A stretch of DNA of 33,489 bases from Firmicutes bacterium UBA5496 (lineage in GTDB: Bacteria; Bacillota; Proteinivoracia; UBA4975): contig DIPE01000093.1 in NCBI GenBank assembly GCA_002427015.1, positions 1 through 33,489 on the forward strand. Direction: 5' to 3'. The number at the start of each line of letters is the position of its first letter. Positions within the stretch are counted from its first letter, which is position 1. Under the pieces are notes generated by a model. That model searched no databases and was not told the origin of the DNA. It worked only from the letters and a program-made list of their open reading frames with translations. Made by a program: the position numbers and the translations under genes. This document shows, in pieces, positions 23,583-31,307 of the stretch.

Positions 23583-24719
23583 ATGGTATATCTCGATAAC
23601 GCCGCTACCAGCTGGCCAAAACCAGAATCAGTATACAAGGCTACAGACCTTGCCCTGCGAAGGGCAGCCAACCCAGGACGGGGCGGACACCGGTTTTCCC
23701 GGGAAACTGCCGCCCGAGTCCTGGAGGCAAGAGAGGTTGTAGCCAAATTTTTTGGCGTCAGGGATTCTCGCAACATCATTTTTACGGCGGGGGCTACCGA
23801 CAGCTTGAACATGGTGATCTATGGCCTCTTGCCAACAGTCAAATCAATTGTAAGCACGGGATATGAACACAATGCTTTATGGCGGCCTCTTTGTGATATT
23901 GCTAAGAGATTCGGGATTAAGGTGGAATATATCAGCCCCCTGAAAGAGCAGGGCTTCGCTTGGGCTGAGTACGAACGGGCGCTGGCAATGAAGCCGGATT
24001 TGGTCACCATCACCCATGCTTCTAATGTTACTGGCCAAGTGTATCCCTTGGCTGCGATGGCTAAAATGGCTAAAGCGGCGGGGGCATATGTGTGCGCAGA
24101 CTTAGCGCAAACGGCAGGGGTTATTGCCCTGGATTTTCAGGAGCTCAACCTAGATTTTGCGGCTTTCCCTGGACATAAAGGCTTGCTTGGTCCCCAGGGC
24201 ATTGGCGGACTGTACATTGCCCCCCAGGCAGACCTCTTGCCTTTGCGTCTGGGGGGGACCGGCAGCCACTCTGCAGTGGCGGAAGCGCCAAAACAAAGGC
24301 CAGAGCGCTTTGAAGCAGGAACGCTAAATGTATCAGGCATTGCAGGCCTGGCTGCTGGCATCGAGCACCTGAATGTCACGGGGATCGAGGCTGTCAGCCA
24401 GCATGAACTCAGCCTGCGCCAACGGGCGATAACAGGATTGCGCCAGCTGGGAGCAGATATCTACGGCGGGCAAGGTGAAAGTGTGGGAGTATTGTCCTTT
24501 AATTTGCCGGATATGGATTCCAGTGAATTGGCCTACCTTCTAGATGAGGAATTTGGCATTTGTGTGCGGGGGGGATTGCATTGTTCTCCTCGTACTCATC
24601 AAAGTTTAGGCACCCTTGGTCCTGGTATGGTGCGGATGAGCCCGGGAATCTTTAATGCCAATGAGGATATTGACGCTCTGCTCAGCGCCCTCGAGCAGTT
24701 GAAGCAGAGGGCGAGGTAA
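23583..24719 (+). CDS. Cysteine desulfurase-family PLP enzyme (class V aminotransferase fold)
   Basis: The 378-residue protein starts MVYLDNAATSWPKPESV. The PLP lysine is K199 in FPGHKGLLGPQG, and the sulfur-accepting Cys is C334 in RGGLHCSP. These features fit the cysteine desulfurase/selenocysteine lyase group and resemble the short family typified by Enterococcus EF2568. It probably frees sulfur or selenium from Cys or Sec; no IscU or Sec gene is next to it to say for which pathway. It follows parB and parS. The ATG at 23583 has GGGGG about 11 nt upstream. The candidate Noc site lies inside its coding region. Confidence 0.85.
   Translation: MVYLDNAATSWPKPESVYKATDLALRRAANPGRGGHRFSRETAARVLEAREVVAKFFGVRDSRNIIFTAGATDSLNMVIYGLLPTVKSIVSTGYEHNALWRPLCDIAKRFGIKVEYISPLKEQGFAWAEYERALAMKPDLVTITHASNVTGQVYPLAAMAKMAKAAGAYVCADLAQTAGVIALDFQELNLDFAAFPGHKGLLGPQGIGGLYIAPQADLLPLRLGGTGSHSAVAEAPKQRPERFEAGTLNVSGIAGLAAGIEHLNVTGIEAVSQHELSLRQRAITGLRQLGADIYGGQGESVGVLSFNLPDMDSSELAYLLDEEFGICVRGGLHCSPRTHQSLGTLGPGMVRMSPGIFNANEDIDALLSALEQLKQRAR
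23694..23707. promoter_or_regulatory. Candidate Noc-binding site (NBS)
   Basis: TTTTCCCGGGAAAC contains the 12-bp palindrome TTTCCCGGGAAA and matches 12 of 14 positions of the B. subtilis NBS consensus ATTTCCCGGGAAAT. Only the two outermost bases differ. It sits inside the coding region after parB, 131 bp from parS. Other CCCGGG sites in the window lack the flanking A/T triplets. Binding is inferred. Confidence 0.6.
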
Positions 24720-24723
24720 TACA

Positions 24724-25401
24724 ATGGCGGCAACTCTTATCAATGCAGGGGCAATCATTGCCGGTTCGCTCATAGGTTGGAAGGCAGGCAGACTGCTGTC
24801 GGACAAAGCCTCGCAAACTCTGATTACAGTCCTTGCCTTAGTGGTGTTTTCTTTGGGAGTAGAGATGATGTTGCAGTGGGGTGACTTTGTCCTCCAAGTC
24901 ATCGTCAGCCTGGTAATCGGAGGCTTGGCAGGGGAACTCATGGATATCGAGAGCTTTTTGGCGAAAATGGGAGCCGGGCTGCAAAAAATAGCAGGCGCCC
25001 GCCTCCAGGGAGATGTGGCAAAAGGTTTTGTATATGGCACTTTGGTCTATTGCATCGGACCTATGGCGATTATTGGCGCCATGGAAAGCGGACTCAACTG
25101 CAATCACGAGATTCTCCTGGCCAAGGCTGCCATCGATGGGCTGACGGCAATCGCATTTGCATCCACCCTGGGGCTGGGTGTCATGTTTTCCGGAGGGTCT
25201 GTTTTGTTGTACCAGGGTTTGCTTACTCTGGGAGCCAGATATTTAGCAGATGTATTAACCATTGCAGGCCCTCAGCTGACAGCTACCGGCGGCATCCTCT
25301 TAATGGCCTTAGGCATCAAGATGCTGGATATAAAACAAGTGCGGGTTGCCAATCTGCTGCCGGCGCTGCCGGTGACGGCGCTACTGGCCTGGATTTTTTA
25401 G
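24724..25401 (+). CDS. DUF554 family membrane protein
   Basis: A 225-residue hydrophobic protein with about 6-7 membrane segments and the DUF554 marks: an N-terminal NAGAIIAGSLIGW, GGLAGELMDIE, YCIGPMAIIGAMESGL, and the closing ALGIKMLDIKQVRVANLLPALP. The family is widespread in Firmicutes and its substrate is not known; a transport role is only a guess. The start is 4 bp after the previous stop, so the two are probably co-transcribed. Confidence 0.88.
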   Translation: MAATLINAGAIIAGSLIGWKAGRLLSDKASQTLITVLALVVFSLGVEMMLQWGDFVLQVIVSLVIGGLAGELMDIESFLAKMGAGLQKIAGARLQGDVAKGFVYGTLVYCIGPMAIIGAMESGLNCNHEILLAKAAIDGLTAIAFASTLGLGVMFSGGSVLLYQGLLTLGARYLADVLTIAGPQLTATGGILLMALGIKMLDIKQVRVANLLPALPVTALLAWIF

Positions 25402-25411
25402 GAGGGATATT

Positions 25412-26476
25412 GTGGAGACACCCTATGTGCTCATAGATATGGATAAATTGCAGGAAAATATTAACGCCATGGCTGCATTTGCCGCCAGCAATGGCGTTAA
25501 ACTGCGTCCCCACGTCAAGGCCCACAAGTTGCCGGAGATTGCCCGGATGCAAATAAAGGCCGGCGCTAGGGGCATTACTGTAGCCAAACTCAGTGAGGCG
25601 GAAGTAATGTTTGCCGCCGGCATCAATGATATCCTGGTGGCTTACCCCTTGATCGGGGAGAGCAAGCTGGAAAGAGCGGCTGAACTAATGCAGAGAGGAT
25701 GCAAGCTTAGCCTGCTGGTGGATTCACAAGCGGGGGCCCAGGGGATTTCTGATTTGGCTATACCTGGGGGAACAGATGTTCTGGTCAAGGTAGACAGCGG
25801 CCTTGGTCGCTGTGGCTTGGCGCCTGGGCCTGACTTAGAGGAGTTTGTGCCCTGGCTTTGCCGCCTCCCATATATAAATTTTCGAGGGCTGTTGACCCAT
25901 GCAGGCCATGTCTATGGGTGCCGCAGCGCCGCAGAGGTGGCTCAGGTGGGCACACAAGAAGGAGAGCTGATGGTTGCAGCTGCTGAGTCCTTGCGCCGCC
26001 AAGGGATACAAGTGCCTGAGGTCAGTATTGGGGCAACGCCCACAGTTGCCTGGGGAGGCAGAGTGCCGGGGGTGACGGAAATCAGGCCGGGGAACTATGT
26101 ATTTAATGACGCCACTCAGGTAGCCTTGGGAGTTGTGGGTTCTGAACGCTGCAGTCTCAGGGTTATGGCTACCGTAGTCAGCCGTCCGGCGGAAAACAGG
26201 GCAATAATCGATGCCGGCGCCAAAATCTTGGCCTTGGATCAGGGCGCCCATGGAAGCGGGACAGTGACGGGATATGGCCTGATGGAAAATCCCTGCTGGC
26301 GGTTGGCCAGATTGTCGGAAGAGCATGGCATTATCGAGGGCACTGATTTGCCGGGGATAGGAGAAACAGTCTGGATAATACCAAATCACGCCTGCCCGGT
26401 TATGAACCTGGCGGAAACAGTCTGGACGAGTAATGGCCGAGAATGGAAGGTGGCCGCCCGGGGCCGGGTTTGGTGA
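25412..26476 (+). CDS. DSD1-like PLP enzyme (D-serine dehydratase / D-threonine aldolase type)
   Basis: A 354-residue fold-type III PLP enzyme. The alanine-racemase-like N-terminal barrel carries the PLP lysine K36 in RPHVKAHK. The C-terminal D-Ser-dehydratase-like domain has the metal motif H326-A-C328 in PNHACPVMNL. In the characterised families, D-serine dehydratase uses His and Cys for zinc whereas D-threonine aldolase uses His and Asp, so the motif leans toward a dehydratase. That assignment is inferred. The start is GTG at 25412 with AGGAGG, 10 bp after the DUF554 gene. It may act in D-amino-acid breakdown. Confidence 0.85.
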   Translation: METPYVLIDMDKLQENINAMAAFAASNGVKLRPHVKAHKLPEIARMQIKAGARGITVAKLSEAEVMFAAGINDILVAYPLIGESKLERAAELMQRGCKLSLLVDSQAGAQGISDLAIPGGTDVLVKVDSGLGRCGLAPGPDLEEFVPWLCRLPYINFRGLLTHAGHVYGCRSAAEVAQVGTQEGELMVAAAESLRRQGIQVPEVSIGATPTVAWGGRVPGVTEIRPGNYVFNDATQVALGVVGSERCSLRVMATVVSRPAENRAIIDAGAKILALDQGAHGSGTVTGYGLMENPCWRLARLSEEHGIIEGTDLPGIGETVWIIPNHACPVMNLAETVWTSNGREWKVAARGRVW

Positions 26477-26521
26477 ATAGATGGTTTTTTCTGGGGGCAA
26501 GCTAGTCCTGGGAGGTTGGCC

Positions 26522-26740
26522 ATGACTGACAAAAGAAAATTGCGTTCCAGCTTTCCGCTGGTTCGCAACGCGTTTGGAATGGACATCAACAAGCAGGAAT
26601 ACTACCTGGTTACAGGCCTGTCCGATACCGAGCAAGTGTCCCCAATTTCCTGCATCACTCAAGGCGAATGGGCAAATAACTGGGTCCCTGACTTGGCTTT
26701 CCTCAAAGAAGAGACAAGGGAAGAAAAATTGTTCACCTGA
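26522..26740 (+). CDS. Small protein of unknown function
   Basis: A 72-residue soluble protein that I do not recognise: MTDKRKLRSSFPLVRNAFGM at the start, a W-containing middle (QGEWANNW), and a charged tail. It has no membrane segment or Cys pair. ATG 26522-26524 lies behind GGGAGG at 6 nt, a strong RBS that argues for a real gene. It follows the DSD1-like gene by 45 bp. Its stop codon is inside the terminator hairpin that ends the unit. Confidence 0.6.
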   Translation: MTDKRKLRSSFPLVRNAFGMDINKQEYYLVTGLSDTEQVSPISCITQGEWANNWVPDLAFLKEETREEKLFT

Positions 26741-26757
26741 AAAGGTGAACTTTTGTT
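26731..26757 (+). terminator. Intrinsic terminator after the small unknown gene
   Basis: GTTCACCT / AGGTGAAC form a perfect 8-bp stem with a GAAA loop, followed by TTTTGTT. The TGA stop (26738-26740) of the preceding gene straddles the stem and loop. Confidence 0.88.
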
Positions 26758-26827
26758 ATTTGAGGAAGGAGAATTCAGTTGAATGGCGAATAGGAAGTAA
26801 TTAAGGAGTAATCAGGGGGAATACATA

Positions 26828-27298
26828 GTGGATTTTCTGAAAGAGTATTGGTTTCAAATTGCTGCAGGCTTAACAGCCATATGCCTGCTAATTTATAATA
26901 TTATTTTATCCTGCCGTTTAAGGGCCTACAAAAAGATGACCCGTTTGTTGAAGGGCGGCACCCTGGAAGAACATATTCTTGAACTGGAAAAGCGTTTCCA
27001 GTCTCAGCAACAGACTATAGGCCACCTTGGCGACACAGTTGCGGCAGTGCAAACGCGGATTTCTCGCTTTCCTCAACACTGGCACTTGGTGCGTTACAAT
27101 GCCTTTGAAAAAACCGGCAGCGACCTGAGTTTTTCTTTGGCGCTGCTCAATGACAAGGCAGATGGCTTTGTCCTTACAGGTATTTTTGGCCGGGAAGACA
27201 CCCGGATTTATGCTAAGCCTGTTCTTAATGGCAAATCTCAGTACAATCTTTCCGAGGAAGAAAATTTGGCGATTAAGACCGCCATGGAATCCAAGTAG
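26828..27298 (+). CDS. DUF4446 family protein
   Basis: A 156-residue protein with one N-terminal membrane helix (about 9-30), a coiled-coil stretch (about 45-75), and a C-terminal domain with the family pattern RYNAFEKTGSDLSFSLALLN and GREDTRIYAKP. DUF4446 genes are often found close to soj/parB in Clostridia; the function is not known. The start is GTG at 26828 with AGGGGG. It follows a terminator, so it heads a new unit with the M23 peptidase and bactofilin. Confidence 0.88.
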   Translation: MDFLKEYWFQIAAGLTAICLLIYNIILSCRLRAYKKMTRLLKGGTLEEHILELEKRFQSQQQTIGHLGDTVAAVQTRISRFPQHWHLVRYNAFEKTGSDLSFSLALLNDKADGFVLTGIFGREDTRIYAKPVLNGKSQYNLSEEENLAIKTAMESK

Positions 27299-27328
27299 AG
27301 CCGTATACCTGAGAGGGGGGGTGACTGT

Positions 27329-28237
27329 TTGAACAGAGAGAATAAAGATATTACAATTATGGTTGTGCCTCATTCCCAAAAACCGCCCGTCAGTTTTAAG
27401 TTTCCCTTGATTTTGCTGCAATGCGTAGGCTTTATCTTGATTTTTGTTCCTATATTACTGGTCAGTTTTTTTAATAGTTATAATTCTGCCAAGGCTGTGT
27501 TTCCGGAATTGGAACAGCTGCGGCTTGATAATCAAATTAAAAGCGAGCTTATCGGACAACTGGCCAATGAGACAGAAATGATGCTGGAAAACCTCAAGCG
27601 GGTTCAAAACCTGGAAAAAGAACTGCTGGAATTAAATGATTTGGAAGGCTCCCTTGCGGAACCGGTATCTCCTACCAGTCAAAAAGAGGCTCCGAATTTT
27701 CGCAGCTATCTGGCAACCCGGGAGTATACATCCATTGACCGAACCTTCTCCGGCATTGAGGTCTTGCAGGCAACCCTCCCTGAGCAGGAGGACCGCATGG
27801 TCACCCTCAAAGAAAACATCGAGGAACAGCAGCGCCGGGAAGCAGCCACACCCTCACGCTGGCCCACCTGGGGGCACATTACCTCGGGCTTTGGCTGGCG
27901 CAGACATCCTGTAACCCGCGCCAGGGATTTTCACCCTGCTATTGATATTGCCGGCAGCAATATCTATGGGCGGCCGATTTATGCTACCGGAACGGGCAGA
28001 GTTATCTATGCAGGCTACCTCTCCACATATGGCAAGTTGGTTATTATCAACCATGGCTATGGATTTGAAACATATTACGCTCACCAGAGCAGGATTAAGG
28101 TGAAAGTCGGTGACGTGGTGGAAGGCGGAACGATAATTGGCTACGTCGGCAATACTGGCAGATCCACCGCTCCTCACCTTCACTATGAAATTCGCCGCTG
28201 GGGCGAGGCAGTAAACCCAGTCAAATATTTACCCTAG
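27329..28237 (+). CDS. Membrane-anchored M23 (LytM-type) peptidoglycan endopeptidase
   Basis: The 302-residue protein has a short cytoplasmic N terminus (1-24), one membrane helix (about 25-47), a coiled coil (about 58-108), and a C-terminal LytM domain. The zinc ligands are visible: H202 and D206 in FHPAID, and H285 in HLHYE, with H283 as catalytic partner. The enzyme would cut peptide cross-links outside the membrane. The start is TTG at 27329 behind a G-rich SD (GAGAGGGGGG). It lies 12 bp before the bactofilin gene, a pairing known to control cell shape in other bacteria. The ITIMVVPHSQKPP cytoplasmic segment may bind the bactofilin. Confidence 0.93.
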   Translation: MNRENKDITIMVVPHSQKPPVSFKFPLILLQCVGFILIFVPILLVSFFNSYNSAKAVFPELEQLRLDNQIKSELIGQLANETEMMLENLKRVQNLEKELLELNDLEGSLAEPVSPTSQKEAPNFRSYLATREYTSIDRTFSGIEVLQATLPEQEDRMVTLKENIEEQQRREAATPSRWPTWGHITSGFGWRRHPVTRARDFHPAIDIAGSNIYGRPIYATGTGRVIYAGYLSTYGKLVIINHGYGFETYYAHQSRIKVKVGDVVEGGTIIGYVGNTGRSTAPHLHYEIRRWGEAVNPVKYLP

Positions 28238-28249
28238 GAGGCGATATTA

Positions 28250-28636
28250 ATGTTTAGCAAGAAAGAAGAAATCGACAGCACAAAAATAGATACCATTATC
28301 GGCAAAGAGACTGTGATAAACGGGACCATTGAGGCAAAGGGAATCCTTAGGGTCGAAGGAAAGGTTACCGGCCAGCTCAATACCAACGGCGATATTATTG
28401 TTGCCGCCAGCGGCTTGGTGGAAGCTGAGATCAAGTGCCGCAGCATTTCCATTGCCGGAACCATTCGCGGCAATATCGAGTCTGCAGGTATTTTGGAAAT
28501 TGAACCCTCGGGAAAACTCTACGGAGACATCACCGTTGCCAAGCTTGCTATTGGCGACGGCGCTGTATTCCACGGCGCCTGCAAAATGCAGGGGCAGAAT
28601 CAGCCTCTTCCCGATAAAAATAAGCCAGCAAAATAA
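28250..28636 (+). CDS. Bactofilin
   Basis: A 128-residue polymer-forming cytoskeletal protein. The central beta-helix is visible as a repeated hydrophobic pattern (INGTIEAKGILRVEGKVTG ... ISIAGTIRGNIESAGILEIEPSG). It is flanked by a short N-terminal tail and a polar, Pro/Lys-rich tail (PLPDKNKPAK). The ATG follows AGGAGG. It is encoded 12 bp after the M23 peptidase and closes the unit at a strong terminator. It is a likely scaffold for the peptidase at the inner membrane. Confidence 0.93.
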   Translation: MFSKKEEIDSTKIDTIIGKETVINGTIEAKGILRVEGKVTGQLNTNGDIIVAASGLVEAEIKCRSISIAGTIRGNIESAGILEIEPSGKLYGDITVAKLAIGDGAVFHGACKMQGQNQPLPDKNKPAK

Positions 28637-28640
28637 AGCA

Positions 28641-28674
28641 AAAGCCGGGCATTTAGCGATGCCCGGCTTTTTTG
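28641..28674. terminator. Bidirectional terminator between bactofilin and yyaC
   Basis: AAAGCCGGGCAT / ATGCCCGGCTTT form a perfect 12-bp stem with a 6-nt loop. A T-run follows on the plus strand and, after the stem, a T-rich tail (TTTGCTTTA) on the minus strand, so it can serve both convergent genes. The yyaC stop codon lies in the loop. Confidence 0.88.
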
Positions 28675-29228
28675 TTTTGAAAGGCAAAGGCTGAAAGCAG
28701 CCCGGCGCAAATTACATCGGCCATTTTTGTCACCAGCGAGAGCCTGGTATTCTGAAGGACGAAGTATTCCATAAATCCGCCCACATTGACGATGCCAGTG
28801 ATATACACATCCCCTACCTGGGGCAGGCGCTTATTGACTCCAGCCCCGGGCTGCAAGGCCCCCGGGCCGATATTGACCAAGCCAACTCCATCCATATTGC
28901 CCAAGGAAGCATCAATCGCCACCGTCCATTTTGGGGGATTAGCCTGAATGCGCTCAAGGGTTTCGGCAAGATTGGCTGCATGGACTGGATGCTCCAGGCA
29001 GCCGACAATTTGAAAGGGCGGCTCATGTTCCATGAGCTTGCTGCCAGTCAGCGGTCCCAAGCTGTCGCCGGTGGAGCGGTCGGTGCCGATGCAGAGAATT
29101 AATATATCCTGGGGGGAAGGGATGACTGAACACAGTGAAATCAGGGCCTGGCTGATAACCTCTGAGGCATCGGGCTGATTATATTTAATTCGAGCAAAGT
29201 GCTGGGGCGGGGAATTGTTTTTTGCCAT
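28653..29228 (-). CDS. yyaC: Spore protein YyaC (GPR-like fold, DUF1256)
   Basis: A 191-residue protein with ILCIGTDRSTGDSLGPLTG and AIDASLGNMDGVGLVNIGPGALQPG, the pattern of YyaC, a relative of the germination protease fold. It is confined to spore formers and is the clearest sign that this organism sporulates. I chose ATG 29226-29228 because GGAGG precedes it. It is the only gene on the right arm that runs against replication, as a single inserted gene between convergent and divergent neighbours. Its protease activity is not proven in the family. Confidence 0.9.
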   Translation of the reverse strand: MAKNNSPPQHFARIKYNQPDASEVISQALISLCSVIPSPQDILILCIGTDRSTGDSLGPLTGSKLMEHEPPFQIVGCLEHPVHAANLAETLERIQANPPKWTVAIDASLGNMDGVGLVNIGPGALQPGAGVNKRLPQVGDVYITGIVNVGGFMEYFVLQNTRLSLVTKMADVICAGLLSAFAFQNKKAGHR

Positions 29229-29322
29229 AACAGCCTCCAATAACAGTGCGCTATTTCATGTGTATGTATGCCTGTCACATAAAATGCCAGGGCGATGAAT
29301 AAATTGCTTCTGAGGTGTTGTT

Positions 29323-30330
29323 ATGTCCAAAAATTCTTTTGCTGTGGCAATGACCTATTGCGGGGCTGTAATCGGAGCCGGTTTTGCCACCGGCCGGGAA
29401 GTAGTGGATTTTTTCTCGGGATACGGCAATCGGGGCCTGGCCGGAGTAGGCCTGGCAACCCTGATGTTCGCCTGGGTAGGGGTTGTAATACTAGATGTTA
29501 CCCACCGCAATCCAGTTTATTCTTATTTAGATCTGCTGAAGATTGTCTTGCCGTGGAAGTGGCTGGTCTTGCTAACAGATTTTATGTTTTTGGCAACTTT
29601 ACTTGCCGGAGTAGGAGTAATGACTGCAGCTGGGGGAACTGTGCTAAAAGGCTGGGGGCTGCGCTATGCTATTGGCTGCGCAGGTTTTTTAGCGCTGTGT
29701 ATTCTGCTTTTGCGCACTGGGGGAAAAGGATTTATCAAGGCTAATTGTTGGCTGGTGCCGGGAATGGCGGCGGCAATACTCATTCTGTGCATTGCTCAAG
29801 TCAGTGTGCCCGCTCTGGGAGGATATGTGCGGGGGCCATTTAGTTCAGCCCTGTTGTATGTCTCTCTCAATACCGCTATTGCCGGGGTGGCCATGAGCAC
29901 CCTCAAAGATAAGCTGGATCAGCAGGCAGTGCTACTTGGCGGTTTCGGCGGCGGGCTGTTGATCGGTTTATTGCTGCTGGTCATATATGGGGCCACAGCA
30001 GGGATGGAAAGTTATGAAATTCCCTTGCTGCGATTGGCGGAAATCTGGCTGGGAAAATGGCAGTGGGTCTATGCCCTGGTTTTGTTTGCAGCGGTGCTTA
30101 CAACCGCCTTGGCCAATTTGCATGGCCTGGCCAGCAGGGTGGTCAAAGGGCGGGAGTATTGGCTGTGTGTGATTGGCACAGCCTGTGCGGGATTTATTAT
30201 TGCGCAGTGCGGTTTTGCCAGTCTGGTGGCTTTTCTCTACCCTTTGTTGGGACTATGCAATATAGTCCTTTTGGCAGGTTTATGCTATTATAGTCTCAAT
30301 AAGTGCAAAATAGTTAGAAGAAACAGGTGA
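29323..30330 (+). CDS. YkvI-like membrane protein (LeuT-fold transporter type)
   Basis: A 335-residue protein with about 10 hydrophobic segments. The start AMTYCGAVIGAGFATGREVVDFF, with its broken first helix (GAVIGAGFATG), is typical of the YkvI group (COG3949), distantly related to amino-acid transporters. The substrate is not known. The ATG at 29323 has GAGG upstream. It is divergent from yyaC and 7 bp before a small membrane protein, so the two are probably co-transcribed. Confidence 0.85.
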   Translation: MSKNSFAVAMTYCGAVIGAGFATGREVVDFFSGYGNRGLAGVGLATLMFAWVGVVILDVTHRNPVYSYLDLLKIVLPWKWLVLLTDFMFLATLLAGVGVMTAAGGTVLKGWGLRYAIGCAGFLALCILLLRTGGKGFIKANCWLVPGMAAAILILCIAQVSVPALGGYVRGPFSSALLYVSLNTAIAGVAMSTLKDKLDQQAVLLGGFGGGLLIGLLLLVIYGATAGMESYEIPLLRLAEIWLGKWQWVYALVLFAAVLTTALANLHGLASRVVKGREYWLCVIGTACAGFIIAQCGFASLVAFLYPLLGLCNIVLLAGLCYYSLNKCKIVRRNR

Positions 30331-30337
30331 TGGTTCC

Positions 30338-30682
30338 ATGCGGGGTGAGGGAAAGCGCTGGGCAGCCGCTGTTCTTCTCTTTGCAGGCTTGCTGGTTCTT
30401 GCCGCAGCTGTATCGAGATTGCTGGCATTAATCCATATGGCGCCTTGGCTGCATGCATTTCTTGTCTTTGCAGCCACTAAAATACTGGCAGATATTCTTG
30501 CTGCTATTTTCCGGTCCAAAGAAAAAAAATATCTGTTCTTTGAAGATTATCTCAGGGAAATTCTGCTCTTCTTCGCAGTCGCTGCCATTTGCGTCCTTGG
30601 CATTGAAGCGGTGCAGCACTATCTGCAGGGCAGGATTTGGCTGCCTTTGCCTGCGGCTGCCATCATCATGATTTGGCGCTGA
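30338..30682 (+). CDS. Small membrane protein of unknown function
   Basis: A 114-residue protein with about 4 hydrophobic stretches (roughly 9-31, 36-56, 72-92 and 99-112) and a charged loop FRSKEKKYLFFEDYLRE. I do not recognise the family. It starts with ATG 7 bp after the YkvI-like gene, and the CvpA-like gene follows 34 bp later, so it belongs to a membrane-protein unit. Confidence 0.65.
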   Translation: MRGEGKRWAAAVLLFAGLLVLAAAVSRLLALIHMAPWLHAFLVFAATKILADILAAIFRSKEKKYLFFEDYLREILLFFAVAAICVLGIEAVQHYLQGRIWLPLPAAAIIMIWR

Positions 30683-30716
30683 TTTCCTTTCCCAACGGAA
30701 GACAGGGAGGGTTAGA

Positions 30717-31304
30717 ATGTTTCCATGGCTGGACCTTTTGCTGGCTGGAGTTGTTGCCTGGGGGGCGGTGACAGGGTATCTTGCAGGTTTTAAGCGGGCA
30801 TTGACCAGGTTATGCGCGCTCATTGGGGCTTTGCTTATCTCCCTGCCTTTTGCCGGCAACTGCGCCGTTTATCTGGGTCCTAAGCTGGAGCCAATTTTTA
30901 CCGCCGGCTTTCAGGACTTGGCCATAACCGCGGGAACTGCCTCGCCCTTACTAGGGCCCTGGCAGGATGTCCTGACAATCGAAACAATTACCGGGGAAAG
31001 TTTACAGCTATTAATCGCCTTGGGCGTCAAGGTCGCTGCCTTGAGCTTTTTGATGTTGACCTTGCTGATTGCCTTTAGGCTGCTGGAAAAACCGAAAATA
31101 CCCGTTTCTGGCGCCGGCGGCTTAGCTGCGGGAGTGCTACTGGGGTTAGCAACAGTAATCTTTTTCTTGGCCATAGCACCGGTTTTAGTCCTGGGCAAGG
31201 CCGGGGCAGTGCTGGCAACAGCAGCGGGAGAATCTTGGCTGGCCAGGTGGTTGAGCCCATTGGTACATGCCCTGGTGCATTTCCTGGCCCCTTTTGTCTT
31301 ATAG
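30717..31304 (+). CDS. CvpA-family membrane protein
   Basis: A 195-residue protein with four or more membrane helices. The N-terminal pattern (WLDLLLAGVVAWGAVTGYLAGFKRALTRLCALIGALL) is that of CvpA/colicin-V-production proteins. The family is linked to envelope stress and peptidoglycan-stem cleavage in some bacteria; the role here is not known. The ATG at 30717 follows GGGAGG. It ends with TAG 3 bp before the earliest start of the DUF951 gene. Confidence 0.82.
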   Translation: MFPWLDLLLAGVVAWGAVTGYLAGFKRALTRLCALIGALLISLPFAGNCAVYLGPKLEPIFTAGFQDLAITAGTASPLLGPWQDVLTIETITGESLQLLIALGVKVAALSFLMLTLLIAFRLLEKPKIPVSGAGGLAAGVLLGLATVIFFLAIAPVLVLGKAGAVLATAAGESWLARWLSPLVHALVHFLAPFVL

Positions 31305-31307
31305 GAG

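Noticed and set aside
25835..26662. A 275-codon open frame antisense to the DSD1-like gene
   Set aside because: The forward gene has PLP and metal motifs along its full length; the antisense product has no recognisable feature and would run into the next gene.
29264..29292. A forespore sigma promoter ahead of yyaC (CATACAT on the minus strand)
   Set aside because: No GAATA-like -35 stands at the right distance, so the match is not better than chance.
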